A DNA stretch of 29,323 nucleotides from an uncultured bacterium (GCA_905215755.1 CAJMRE010000026.1:1-29323); one strand, 5' to 3'. Shown: positions 17,408 through 25,212, counted from the stretch's first letter. Notes: a model not told the origin generated them from the sequence alone. Program-made: numbers and translations.

Positions 17408-17505
17408 AGGGGCCCTGGCATGGCAAGGTGACGTGAAACAAGGCGGCGCCGACCTTCTGGTCGCGCCGCCGAAGTTGAACGTCAGATTGCCGTGCCAGGG
17501 CCCCT
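17408..17505. repeat. ~100-nt long-stem inverted repeat with TTCT loop
   Basis: AGGGGCCCTGGCA (17408-17420) begins a ~45-base arm whose imperfect complement ends at 17505. The arms meet through GGCGGCG and CGACC-TTCT-GGTCG, giving an almost continuous hairpin with a tetraloop. No open reading frame of note is inside and no U-tract follows. It could be a structured RNA, a miniature inverted-repeat element or an mRNA 3'-end barrier; it lies just downstream of the TOPRIM gene. Confidence 0.7.
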
Positions 17506-17521
17506 CGCAGCGTCGAGAGGA

Positions 17522-17543
17522 CCGCCGTTCGGTAGAACGGCGG
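17522..17543 (-). terminator. Hairpin directly after the TOPRIM gene
   Basis: CCGCCGTT (17522-17529) pairs with AACGGCGG (17536-17543), two bases past the stop codon. On the minus strand it is followed by TCCTCTC, a poor U-tract, so termination may be weak. Confidence 0.5.
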
Positions 17544-17545
17544 AA

Positions 17546-19738
17546 CTAATTGTTCAGCATGCGGTCGAAGCTTCCCGAGTCGCCATCCCGATAGTCGGCG
17601 GTCATCAGAATCTCCTGTGGAATGCGTCCGCCCTCGCGCAGCACGTTGCGGAACTGCACGCGCGTGACCATGGGCAGATCCTTGATCGTCGCCGCCAGGT
17701 TCTGCGGCACACCCTGGTTGGCAGCTGCGGGTTCGCACTCTCCGCCGGCCTTCACGCGACGCTTGTGCTCGGCAAGCATGGCGCGATACATACCGGCATG
17801 CAGGCGAATCTCTACCACATTGGCGTTACGGGTCTGCTCGACAATGCGCGCACCCTCTCGGTCGATGTCGCCCACGTAGTAGACATAGTTAAAGCGATAG
17901 CCGATCTCGGCCAGATAATCATCCAGTGCGTGCGAAACGCTCGCCTTGCAGCCACCGCCAAAGATCACGCCGCCCACCTTGGTGCCAAAAAGCTTGGCGT
18001 GCTTGCGGCCGCGCAGGAGCTTGACGATTTCGTCATAGGTGTCTAGGTTCTCGACCATAATGAACGGCTTGTCGGCGCCCAGCGTAAAGAAACCCGTAAA
18101 GTGCACGGGGCGGTTGGGGGCGACCTTAATCGCCTGCATGCTGATACCTTTTTCGGTCATACGCCGAATCAGGCGCTCGCCGTGCTTGCCGTCAAAGGCC
18201 TTCTCATCGTTAAAAATCTGGTAGGCGCGCTGGCGACGCGAAGCGACCGGCGTGTCGGCACCGCGATTCTGCTCAATCCAAGCCTGGATGATCGCAATTT
18301 CCTCGGCAATCTTGCGGTTGGACATCTCGTTGTGCTGAGTGCGCTGCGGAGCCTTTTTGCCGTCCTTGCCCTCGACCTTAACAATTTGAGTCTGCTGCTC
18401 CTTAATCTTGGAGAGCGCCATTGGCGTAGGAACGACCTTGAGCAGCTGCCTGCCCAGGACACGTGCCAGAGCAAACGCCGAAACCTCGCCATGAGCGGGC
18501 GGCTCAGGCTGCTGGGCGGCCGCAACGTTTGCAGTCGGTTTGGGCTGAGCCTGGGATTTGCGCTTGGAATCTGCCTGAGCTTTGCGCTCTTGCTTTGGCG
18601 CGGACGAGCTCTTTTGCGAACGTTCGGGCTTGTCCCCCTTCGCCGGCTGGCGCTTGGGCTGCTCCGCCGGGGCCTCAGCCTTCGCATCCTTGCTTTGCGT
18701 CGCTGCCTTCTCGGCCGCAGCCTCGGCATTTGAGCCACGACCGCCGCGGTGACGACGGCGGCGGGGCTTGCTCGAGGCGCTCTCCCCCGCCTGCTTATCG
18801 GCGGACTGTTGAGCTTTGACCTCGGTGCCAGCCGCAGACTGCGACTCGGAAGGCTGCTGCTCGCGAGCCGCCGGCTCAACGGTTTTCTCGGTTTGTTCGG
18901 TCTTCTTGGTCTGAGTGGTCGAAGCCGGCTCGCTCTTCTCCTGACGCCTTACGGGATACGCGCGCCCCGCAAAACCACGTCCGGGACGACACGAACCCGG
19001 AGCCTTCTTGGCAGACTCCTCAACATCGTCTGCAACCTCAGAAGACTCTTCAGCCTCACGCGCGGCATCCTGCTGTGCAGCCTTAAAGTGAGCACCGCGA
19101 CGGCGCTTGGGCTCTTGGGCCTCCACGGGCTTTTGCTCCTTCGTGGGCTTCTGCGACTCGGCAGCAGCCTCGGTCTCAACAGTCTCGGCATCCGTCTCAC
19201 CCTTTTGAGCAACGGCGCGACGGAAGCGCTCCTGCTGGGCGCGGCGCTGCGCATCGCGCTTGCCACCCCCGCCAAAACCGCCGCGTCCTGCCTTGGCCGT
19301 AAAGGCACGCACGACGTTCTCATCGAGCAACTCATCGGTATCGACATGCTCACGCGGAGCAACTTCTTCCACAGCAGGCACGTCAGCGGAATCCTCGACG
19401 ACAAAATCTTCGACGGACTCGGCAGGCTGCTCCTGGACATCGCGGATCTCGGCATTGATGGTATAGAACGCCGGGCGCCCGTTAATGCCGCTACCCTCGA
19501 TCTTTGTCACGATATTTGCCGCGATAAGCTCATCGCGCATCGCCTTGGTATCGCACTCCTTATCCACGGAGCGGAAGATTTGCGCCAGGGCGCTCGACTT
19601 AATCTTGAGTGCCTTGCGGCAGAGCAGGTCGTAGGCGACGAGCTTCGCCCGCTCGGCAGAAAGCGATGTCTGACTGCTCAGACGCTCGGCCAGGGCATCG
19701 ACATTGTTCTGATTATCGGAATATACCGTCTTGGCCAC
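17546..19738 (-). CDS. JetD/DUF2220-like TOPRIM protein with long disordered middle
   Basis: The 730-residue product has three parts. Residues ~10-98 look like a winged-helix domain (RAKLVAYDLLCRKALKI ... GRPAFYTINAEI). Residues ~100-415 are low-complexity, rich in Ala, Glu, Gln, Lys and Arg, with RRRRHRGGRG and QEPKRRRGAHF patches typical of nucleic-acid-binding tails. Residues ~415-730 are ordered and contain VENLDTYDE (Glu563), VIFGGGCKASVSHALDDYL and YYVGDIDREGARI (Asp624, Asp626). These are the TOPRIM-type motifs of the Wadjet nuclease subunit JetD (DUF2220) and, more remotely, Spo11/TopoVI-A. No JetA, JetB or JetC gene is nearby, so it is not a Wadjet operon. The start GTG 19738 is chosen for AAAGGGG just upstream; ATG starts further upstream (19762 and beyond) are possible. 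Confidence 0.72.
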   Translation of the reverse strand: MAKTVYSDNQNNVDALAERLSSQTSLSAERAKLVAYDLLCRKALKIKSSALAQIFRSVDKECDTKAMRDELIAANIVTKIEGSGINGRPAFYTINAEIRDVQEQPAESVEDFVVEDSADVPAVEEVAPREHVDTDELLDENVVRAFTAKAGRGGFGGGGKRDAQRRAQQERFRRAVAQKGETDAETVETEAAAESQKPTKEQKPVEAQEPKRRRGAHFKAAQQDAAREAEESSEVADDVEESAKKAPGSCRPGRGFAGRAYPVRRQEKSEPASTTQTKKTEQTEKTVEPAAREQQPSESQSAAGTEVKAQQSADKQAGESASSKPRRRRHRGGRGSNAEAAAEKAATQSKDAKAEAPAEQPKRQPAKGDKPERSQKSSSAPKQERKAQADSKRKSQAQPKPTANVAAAQQPEPPAHGEVSAFALARVLGRQLLKVVPTPMALSKIKEQQTQIVKVEGKDGKKAPQRTQHNEMSNRKIAEEIAIIQAWIEQNRGADTPVASRRQRAYQIFNDEKAFDGKHGERLIRRMTEKGISMQAIKVAPNRPVHFTGFFTLGADKPFIMVENLDTYDEIVKLLRGRKHAKLFGTKVGGVIFGGGCKASVSHALDDYLAEIGYRFNYVYYVGDIDREGARIVEQTRNANVVEIRLHAGMYRAMLAEHKRRVKAGGECEPAAANQGVPQNLAATIKDLPMVTRVQFRNVLREGGRIPQEILMTADYRDGDSGSFDRMLNN

Positions 19739-19847
19739 GGGGCCCCTTTCATATGCACACATATACGTCCATATGGTACAACGCGCGCGCCCGTCCACGC
19801 AAAACATCTGCGAGAACACCCCTGGCATCGCCCGTCTTCACAAGAAA

Positions 19848-19882
19848 AAAGACCGGGCCCGCGTTCTGCGGACCCGGTCTTT
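19848..19882 (-). terminator. Intrinsic terminator after cstA
   Basis: AAAGACCGGG (19848-19857) pairs with CCCGGTCTTT (19873-19882), with an inner CCGC/GCGG stem. On the minus strand it is followed by TTTCTTG, so together with the stem end there is a run of six T. Confidence 0.9.
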
Positions 19883-19921
19883 CCGAGTCATAGAGATGGA
19901 GGATTCAATCCGTCCGATCGA

Positions 19922-21811
19922 TTAAGCCTGGGCGGCCTCGGCGTCGGCAGGAGCCTCAGCGGCAGCAGCGCGACCATACTCGGCCTTGCCCATCTCGGAC
20001 CACTCGGGCTCCTCGTCGGGCATGGAACCGGCCTCCTTGCCGAAGAACTCCTTGAGGCAGTTGACGGCAACGATGAGGCCCAGGACCATCAGCAGGACGG
20101 CAAAGACGAGCTGCAGGCCCTTGGTGGCGGCGACGGAGACGGCAGCCGTGGTGGCGGTAGCCGGGATGGTGCCGAAGAAGCCGTAGGCCTGGACGGCGGT
20201 CATGCAGCCCATGGCGCTCTGGACCAGCGAGGTGAAGGTGCAGCAGAGCAGGAAGGCGACGGGCACGTAGAGCATCCAACCCTTGCGACCGGTGCACTTG
20301 CAGAACACAGCGAGGGTGATCGTGGTCATACCACCAAGCAGCTGGTTGGAAGCACCAAAGAGCGGCCAGATGTTGGCATAGCCACCAAAGGCGAGGGCGA
20401 GACCGGGAAGCAGGGTGACGACCGTGGCGAACCAGGGGTTGCCGAGAACCTTCATGTAGCCGGCCTTGGAGTCGATTGCCAGGGCGTCGTTGGTCTGGGC
20501 AAAGAACTCGGAGAACGAAGTACGGGCGATGCGGGCGACGGCGTCGAGCGAGGTCAGGGCCAGAGCAGAGACGTTCATGGTCATGAAGACGGTAGCGAGC
20601 GTGCCGTCAACGCCGAAGGCCTGCATACCGCGGGAGATACCAGCGGCGAAGATCTGGAACGGCGTGGAAGCGACACCGGCGTTGAGGGCGCCGGTACCGG
20701 CGGTGTTCATGTCGGAGAACATGATGCCGGCGACGATGATGGCGAGGATGCCGACGAAGGACTCGACGATCATGGCGCCGTAGCCAACCTTGACGGCGTC
20801 CTGCTCCTTCTCGACCTGCTTAGAGGAGGTACCGGAAGAAACGAGGCTGTGGAAACCGGAGAGAGCGCCGCAGGCAACGGAGACAAACAGGACCGGGAAC
20901 ATCATGCCGGAGGCAGTGGAGAAGCCGGTGAAGACCGGGGCGGTCATCGTAGCCTGGCCGTTAACGCCCAGGACGACGATGCCGAGGACGGCGCAGACGA
21001 TCATGACGATCATCATGATCGAGGTGAGGTAGTCACGCGGGGTCTTGAGCATCTGGATGGGCATGGCGCCAGCGAAGACCAGGTAGACCATAACGACGGC
21101 GAACCACTGGAACTTGTCCAGGTAGACCGGGAACTGCATACCGACGGCGAACATGAGAACCATGAGAACCACGCCGGTGACGAACTCGGCAGCGCCGGTG
21201 AGGTTGAACTTCTTCTGGGCCCAACCAAAGGCGATAGCGACGAAAGTGAACAGGATGGAGATGGTACCAGCGCAGCCGGCGGCATAGGACTTGGTGAAGT
21301 CGATGGCACCGGTAGCAGCGCCAGAAGCGTCAACGGCCGGGGTGAACATGAACGTCTTGCAGACCATGTCGGTGAAGGCGGCGATGACGATGATGCAGAA
21401 CAGCCAGCAGAACAGCAGGAACAGGCGACGGCCGGTCTTGCCGATGTACTTCTCGATGAGCTGAGCGAGCGACTTGCCGTTGTTCTTCATCGAAGCGTAC
21501 AGGGCACCAAAGTCGTGGACGGCACCAAAGAAGATGCCGCCGACGAGGACCCAGAGCACGACGGGCAGCCAGCCAAAGGCCATGGCGACGATCGTACCCG
21601 TGACAGGGCCAGCACCGCAGATCGAGCTGAACTGGTGCGAGAACGCGGTGAAGGCGGAGACGGGCGAGAAGCTCTTGCCGTCCTTCATGCGCTTGGCCGG
21701 CGTGAGGGCCTCTTTGTCAACGCCCCACTTGTTGGCCAGCCATCGGCCATAGCCCAGATAGCCGCAGGCGAGCACCGCCGCGGCCACAACCATGAGCAAA
21801 ACTCCGTTCAT
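19922..21811 (-). CDS. cstA: Carbon starvation protein CstA family transporter
   Basis: CstA-family membrane proteins import pyruvate or peptides under carbon limitation. The sequence shows many hydrophobic segments (about 16) and family blocks: GYGRWLANKWGVD at the start, FSHQFSSICGAGPVTGT, HDFGALYASMKNNGKSLAQLIEKYIG, CGALSGFHSLVSSGTSSKQ and FGASNQLLGGMTT. The length of 629 residues matches the shorter CstA type rather than the ~700-residue enterobacterial CstA/BtsT. The C-terminal tail is acidic and Ala-rich. The start ATG 21811 has AGAGGAGG eight bases upstream. The gene stands alone, with a strong promoter more than 200 bases upstream, a structured leader containing an intrinsic terminator, and its own 3' terminator. 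No LytS/LytR-type sensor genes, which control btsT in enterics, are in the window. Confidence 0.94.
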   Translation of the reverse strand: MNGVLLMVVAAAVLACGYLGYGRWLANKWGVDKEALTPAKRMKDGKSFSPVSAFTAFSHQFSSICGAGPVTGTIVAMAFGWLPVVLWVLVGGIFFGAVHDFGALYASMKNNGKSLAQLIEKYIGKTGRRLFLLFCWLFCIIVIAAFTDMVCKTFMFTPAVDASGAATGAIDFTKSYAAGCAGTISILFTFVAIAFGWAQKKFNLTGAAEFVTGVVLMVLMFAVGMQFPVYLDKFQWFAVVMVYLVFAGAMPIQMLKTPRDYLTSIMMIVMIVCAVLGIVVLGVNGQATMTAPVFTGFSTASGMMFPVLFVSVACGALSGFHSLVSSGTSSKQVEKEQDAVKVGYGAMIVESFVGILAIIVAGIMFSDMNTAGTGALNAGVASTPFQIFAAGISRGMQAFGVDGTLATVFMTMNVSALALTSLDAVARIARTSFSEFFAQTNDALAIDSKAGYMKVLGNPWFATVVTLLPGLALAFGGYANIWPLFGASNQLLGGMTTITLAVFCKCTGRKGWMLYVPVAFLLCCTFTSLVQSAMGCMTAVQAYGFFGTIPATATTAAVSVAATKGLQLVFAVLLMVLGLIVAVNCLKEFFGKEAGSMPDEEPEWSEMGKAEYGRAAAAEAPADAEAAQA

Positions 21812-21845
21812 TACATTTCCTCCTCTAAAAAGAACTTCCTAGACA

Positions 21846-21885
21846 TAAAAAATGAGGGCCGTCGGTTGCGCTCGACGGCCCTCAT
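21846..21885 (-). terminator. Intrinsic terminator inside the cstA leader (possible attenuator)
   Basis: CGACGGCCCTCAT (21873-21885) and ATGAGGGCCGTCG (21852-21864) form a 13-bp stem; on the minus strand TTTTTTA follows. It lies only about 35 bases before the cstA start codon and downstream of the promoter, so it must be read through for cstA expression. Confidence 0.85.
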
Positions 21886-21936
21886 CTTTATCAGCCGCCC
21901 GTTATCGTACGGGCTAGCTGTATGTGCTAACCCGCA

Positions 21937-22005
21937 TCAGATAATTACTACGCTGATAATGTTTAGCTGATGCGTGAACATGTCTAAGAAATCCTCTTCA
22001 ATCAT
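21937..22005 (-). CDS. Possible 22-residue leader peptide upstream of cstA
   Basis: A short frame starting at ATG 22005 encodes MIEEDFLDMFTHQLNIISVVII and stops at TGA 21939-21937. It lies in the cstA leader RNA. Its end is rich in Ile and Val codons (ATT ATC AGC GTA GTA ATT ATC), and its second half overlaps one side of the first leader stem (21967-21974 pairing with 21933-21940). There is no good ribosome binding site, only GGATC about 11 bases upstream, so translation is doubtful. It resembles leader peptides of amino-acid attenuators in layout only. Confidence 0.3.
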   Translation of the reverse strand: MIEEDFLDMFTHQLNIISVVII

Positions 22006-22034
22006 GATGTGAACGATCCGTGCGTGTTCACATC
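22006..22034. repeat. 9-bp inverted repeat near the cstA transcription start
   Basis: GATGTGAAC (22006-22014) pairs perfectly with GTTCACATC (22026-22034) around 11 bases. It lies just downstream of the -10 hexamer, where it could be an operator or the first hairpin of the leader RNA. Confidence 0.55.
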
Positions 22035-22052
22035 CCCCAGTGGTTGAAAAGG

Positions 22053-22081
22053 AGTATGAAACTTTAGTTACCTAAAGTCAA
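22053..22081 (-). promoter_or_regulatory. cstA promoter with palindromic operator in the spacer
   Basis: On the minus strand TTGACT (-35, 22076-22081) and CATACT (-10, 22053-22058) are separated by 17 bases, a near-consensus sigma-70 promoter. The spacer and -35 overlap the dyad ACTTTAG-GTAA-CTAAAGT (22061-22078), a perfect 7-bp inverted repeat, ideally placed for a repressor. It faintly resembles DtxR-type boxes, but the regulator cannot be named. Between this promoter and the tsa terminator (22082-22217) I see no gene. Confidence 0.75.
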
Positions 22082-22217
22082 CGCAAATTTGTAATGAATT
22101 TTCAACTTTTTTGGATTTCTCGGTATAAAACGCCACTGACCTCAGACTTTACCCCACGACAGTTTTTGCATGAGAGATGCCCCTGAGAGCCGCGGGAGCC
22201 GGGCGGCGCATATGAAC

Positions 22218-22251
22218 TTTATCGCGAGTTCCGCACGCAAAGAAGGCCACT
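22218..22251. repeat. Dispersed intergenic repeat, copy 2
   Basis: This is the second copy of the repeat at 17345-17378; the first 20 bases are identical and the remainder reads CAAAGAAGGCCACT. Here its end overlaps the terminator of the tsa operon. Confidence 0.65.
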
Positions 22252-22263
22252 TAATGTGGCCTT
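22243..22263 (-). terminator. Terminator of the acpS-tsaD operon
   Basis: AAGGCCAC (22243-22250) pairs with GTGGCCTT (22256-22263). On the minus strand CTTTG follows the TT of the stem. It lies about 70 bases after the tsaD stop. Confidence 0.75.
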
Positions 22264-22334
22264 CGTCTTGCGCAGGACTGTAGAGCAGGAAACCTTATAT
22301 CCGGCCCCTCCGTCCGGGGACCGCGCCGTACCAG

Positions 22335-24719
22335 CTACAGCGTCATGTTTGGATCGGCGTCGACATCGAACGGCGAGATTTCACCTCGGTCGAATTTACG
22401 GCGAGCGACCTCCGCAATCATGGCTGCGTTATCGGTACAGGCAGACAAGGGCGGCACCGTTACGCGAATCCCCTGACGTCCAAGCTTCTTGATCATCATC
22501 TCGCGCAGATGCGGGTTGGCCGAGACGCCGCCACCGATGCAGTATTCCTTGCATCCGGTAGCGTGCAATGCGTTTTTGGCCTTCTTGTACTGCACGTCAA
22601 AGACAGCTGCCTCAAACGAAGCTGCCAGATCGGGCAGGTGAATCGTGCGCCCGGCCTTGGTCTCCTGTTCAATGTAGAGCGTCACAGCGGTTTTAAGGCC
22701 CGAAAGCGAGAAGCGATAGTCTCCTCTGCTGTTAAGCGCACGGGGGAAATCGATCGCCTTGGGGTTGCCCGTCTCGGCCAGCTTGGAAATGATGGGGCCA
22801 CCGGGATAGCCCAGACCCAGCGCCTTGGCCACCTTATCGAAGGCCTCGCCCACGGCGTCGTCGAGCGTCTCGCCGAGCACCTCGTAGTCACCCCACGCCT
22901 TGACGTGAACAAGCATGGTGTGCCCGCCCGAGACAAGCGTAAAGATAAACGGCGGCTTGAGATCAGGCTGCGCCAATAGGTTGGCGAACAGGTGGCCCTC
23001 AAGATGATTGACGCACACGAGCGGTTTGCCGGCGGCATAGGCAAATCCCTTGGCAAAAGCGACACCCACCACGAGAGCACCCACCAGGCCCGGACCCTGC
23101 GTCACACCCACGGCGGCAAGCTCGCTGGGGGCAATCGCTCCGCCCTCAAGGCCAAGCGACACCGCTGCATCCTCGAGCGCCGCGTCCACGACGTTCACGA
23201 TAACCTCAACGTGCTTGCGCGAAGCGATCTCGGGAACCACGCCGCCAAAACGGGCATGGAAATCAATCTGCGTCGACACCTGGTTAGCCAGCATATTGCC
23301 ATCCGCATCGATAATCGCCACGGCCGTCTCGTCGCAGGAACTCTCGATAGCGAGCACTAGGCGGCGGCGCTCAATTTCGGCACGCTCCCCCTCGGAGCGC
23401 CCGGGCGCAGGCAGCGGCCATACGCGCTGCTCTGCCGCCGTCGGCTCGGGCGAAGCATTGTCGACCGGAAGCACGAGGGGCAGCGGGGCCGTCATGACGA
23501 TGGCATCCTTGCCGGCACCATAGTAGCCGCGGCGCCGTCCTGCCTCGGTAAAGCCCAGAGCGTTATAAAGCGCGATCGCTCCCTCGTTGCCGTCCTCGAC
23601 CTCGAGCGAAGCCGTGGTGCAGCCGAGCATCTGGGCATCATAGCTCACGTGCGACAGCAGCTTGCGGGCAATGCCCTCACGGCGATGTGCCGGGTCGACG
23701 GCGACATCCAGAATCTGCACATCACCGTCCACGACCATACCGCCGGCAAGGCCCAGCAGCTTGCCATCGTCGTGTGCCACCCACCAACTACGCGGCGCAG
23801 CGACGTCCTCGCCCAGTTCGGACAGGAACATGCCCGGCGTCCACGCCTCGTGTCCGGCACCTTCAAAGCAGGCAGCCTCCAGCGCGCTCGCGCCCTCGGC
23901 ATCCGCCGCGCCCATGGGACGGAACTGCAGATGACGACCGGCGAGCTCATCGGCAACGCCCGTAATTTCGCTCTGTGCACTCTCAGCAAGACCAAGACGC
24001 TTGCGCTCGTTTTCCTCGGCATCCGAAAGGCGCGTGTAAATCGGCAGGACGCGGGCCGGATCGCCGTCACCCGCAGCGTGCGCGAGCAGCAAGCCCTCGC
24101 CCGAAGGCCACCACAGGTCGCGCTCCACGCAGCGGGCGGTCTCGTCCTCACCCAGCAGCTTGCCATAGCGCACGAGACCGTCACCGGTCAGCTGAACCTG
24201 GTCCCAGTCCGCTGCTTGGCGCCACTCATCGAGCGCCACGGCGGCCTTGACCACGTGTTCGCGCTCAAATTGACGCTCTGGGCCCTCATCGACCAGCATA
24301 TACAGCGCCGGATATACCTCACCGCGCATAGCATCGGCCAAGATACCAAGCTTGCCGCGCACGCCAGCCTTCCACGCCGTCCAAGCGCAAGCGTCGAGCG
24401 TCGACACGCCCAGCAGCGGAACATTGGCACCACGCGCGAGGCCCTTGGCAGTGGAGATGCCGATGCGCACACCCGTAAAGGACCCCGGGCCGCGGCCGAC
24501 CACATAGCAACCAACATCGCTGCGATCCAGACCGGCTTGAGCCAGCACGCCATCAACGGTATTCACGAGCTCAACGTTGGCGTGACGGCGACACATGTGG
24601 TCGCCACTCACGAGCTTCGTCTCGCCCGTCTGCCCATCAATCCAGCTTGCCGCGCAGGCAAGCATGTCGGTCGAGGTATCGAGCGCCACCACCAGCGCGT
24701 TGTCGTTATGCAAGCTCAT
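22335..24719 (-). CDS. TsaB-RimI-TsaD fusion protein (t6A tRNA modification and N-acetyltransferase)
   Basis: Three enzymes are joined in one 794-residue chain. Residues ~1-235 are TsaB (ALDTSTDMLACA, GRGPGSFTGVRIGISTAKGLA), the scaffold partner of TsaD. Residues ~270-420 are a GNAT acetyltransferase of the RimI type (LDVAVDPAHRREGIARKLL, LYNALGFTEAGRRRGYY). Residues ~455-794 are TsaD (LAIESSCDETAVAI, HLEGH with metal ligands His572 and His576, LVSGGHTML, GGGVSANPHLR), which attaches threonylcarbamoyl to A37 of ANN-decoding tRNAs. The start ATG 24719 has AAGG upstream; a TTG at 24737 gives six more residues. The start overlaps the tsaE stop by 14 bases, so translation is coupled. Fusion fixes 1:1:1 production. 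TsaC/Sua5, which makes the substrate, is not in the window. Confidence 0.93.
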   Translation of the reverse strand: MSLHNDNALVVALDTSTDMLACAASWIDGQTGETKLVSGDHMCRRHANVELVNTVDGVLAQAGLDRSDVGCYVVGRGPGSFTGVRIGISTAKGLARGANVPLLGVSTLDACAWTAWKAGVRGKLGILADAMRGEVYPALYMLVDEGPERQFEREHVVKAAVALDEWRQAADWDQVQLTGDGLVRYGKLLGEDETARCVERDLWWPSGEGLLLAHAAGDGDPARVLPIYTRLSDAEENERKRLGLAESAQSEITGVADELAGRHLQFRPMGAADAEGASALEAACFEGAGHEAWTPGMFLSELGEDVAAPRSWWVAHDDGKLLGLAGGMVVDGDVQILDVAVDPAHRREGIARKLLSHVSYDAQMLGCTTASLEVEDGNEGAIALYNALGFTEAGRRRGYYGAGKDAIVMTAPLPLVLPVDNASPEPTAAEQRVWPLPAPGRSEGERAEIERRRLVLAIESSCDETAVAIIDADGNMLANQVSTQIDFHARFGGVVPEIASRKHVEVIVNVVDAALEDAAVSLGLEGGAIAPSELAAVGVTQGPGLVGALVVGVAFAKGFAYAAGKPLVCVNHLEGHLFANLLAQPDLKPPFIFTLVSGGHTMLVHVKAWGDYEVLGETLDDAVGEAFDKVAKALGLGYPGGPIISKLAETGNPKAIDFPRALNSRGDYRFSLSGLKTAVTLYIEQETKAGRTIHLPDLAASFEAAVFDVQYKKAKNALHATGCKEYCIGGGVSANPHLREMMIKKLGRQGIRVTVPPLSACTDNAAMIAEVARRKFDRGEISPFDVDADPNMTL

Positions 24720-25212
24720 CTTGTACAGCCTTATCAATCAAATGGGAAAGCTCCATTGCGCGGTCACCGTGCGCTTCAAGCGTTATCGTTCGCACATCGC
24801 TGTCGCCCTCATCACGCTTGAGCGTCACCGAAAGATACTCATCCGTCAGCTCATCCTGGAATTGTTCGCCCCATTCCAGCAGGCAAGCACCCTCATAGCC
24901 CAGCACATCGAAAATGCCCGTATCCTCGAGCTCGTAGGCATGCTCCAGGCGGTATAGATCAAAGTGAAACAGCGGAATACGACCTTGATCGTGAACGGCC
25001 ATGAGCGCAAACGTAGGGCTCGTAACCATATGCTCATCGCCCAGCCCGCGCGAGACGCCCTTGGTAAAGTGAGTTTTGCCCACTCCCAGGCCACCGGTCA
25101 GGATGAGCACATCGCCGTCCTCAAGGCACGGTGCAATTAGCTCGCCAAAGTACTCCGTATCGGCAGCGCAAGTCGTTTTGTAAGTACCTACCCCCAGGCG
25201 CTCCAGGGACAT
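24706..25212 (-). CDS. tsaE: tRNA threonylcarbamoyladenosine ATPase TsaE
   Basis: TsaE is the P-loop ATPase that cycles the TsaB-TsaD complex during t6A synthesis. The 168-residue sequence has Walker A GGLGVGKT (residues 40-47), the switch-like TSPTFALMAVH, FHFDLYRLEHAYELED and the YEGACLLEWGEQF block that marks the family. The start ATG 25212 is set by AAGGAGC five bases upstream. It overlaps the tsaB/rimI/tsaD fusion gene by 14 bases and lies 12 bases after udg, so all are probably on one mRNA. Confidence 0.94.
   Translation of the reverse strand: MSLERLGVGTYKTTCAADTEYFGELIAPCLEDGDVLILTGGLGVGKTHFTKGVSRGLGDEHMVTSPTFALMAVHDQGRIPLFHFDLYRLEHAYELEDTGIFDVLGYEGACLLEWGEQFQDELTDEYLSVTLKRDEGDSDVRTITLEAHGDRAMELSHLIDKAVQDELA

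Noticed and set aside
17546..19738. Complete Wadjet defence system
   Set aside because: Only a JetD-like protein is present; the neighbours are cstA and a DUF4143 ATPase, with no SMC, kleisin or MukE-like genes.
18749..21970. Very long open frame (1073 codons) on the plus strand
   Set aside because: It is antisense to cstA and the TOPRIM gene, has no conserved motif and a Gly/Asp/Glu/His-rich composition typical of the reverse frame of GC-rich genes.
21812..22046. T-box riboswitch for the cstA leader
   Set aside because: No T-box sequence (TGGNACCGCG type) or specifier stem is visible; only stems and a terminator.
22150..22210. Glycine-riboswitch-like string on the minus strand (CTCTCA and TGCAAAA pieces)
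   Set aside because: The conserved CCGAAG core and the closing stem are missing, and the region lies upstream of the cstA promoter, not in a leader.
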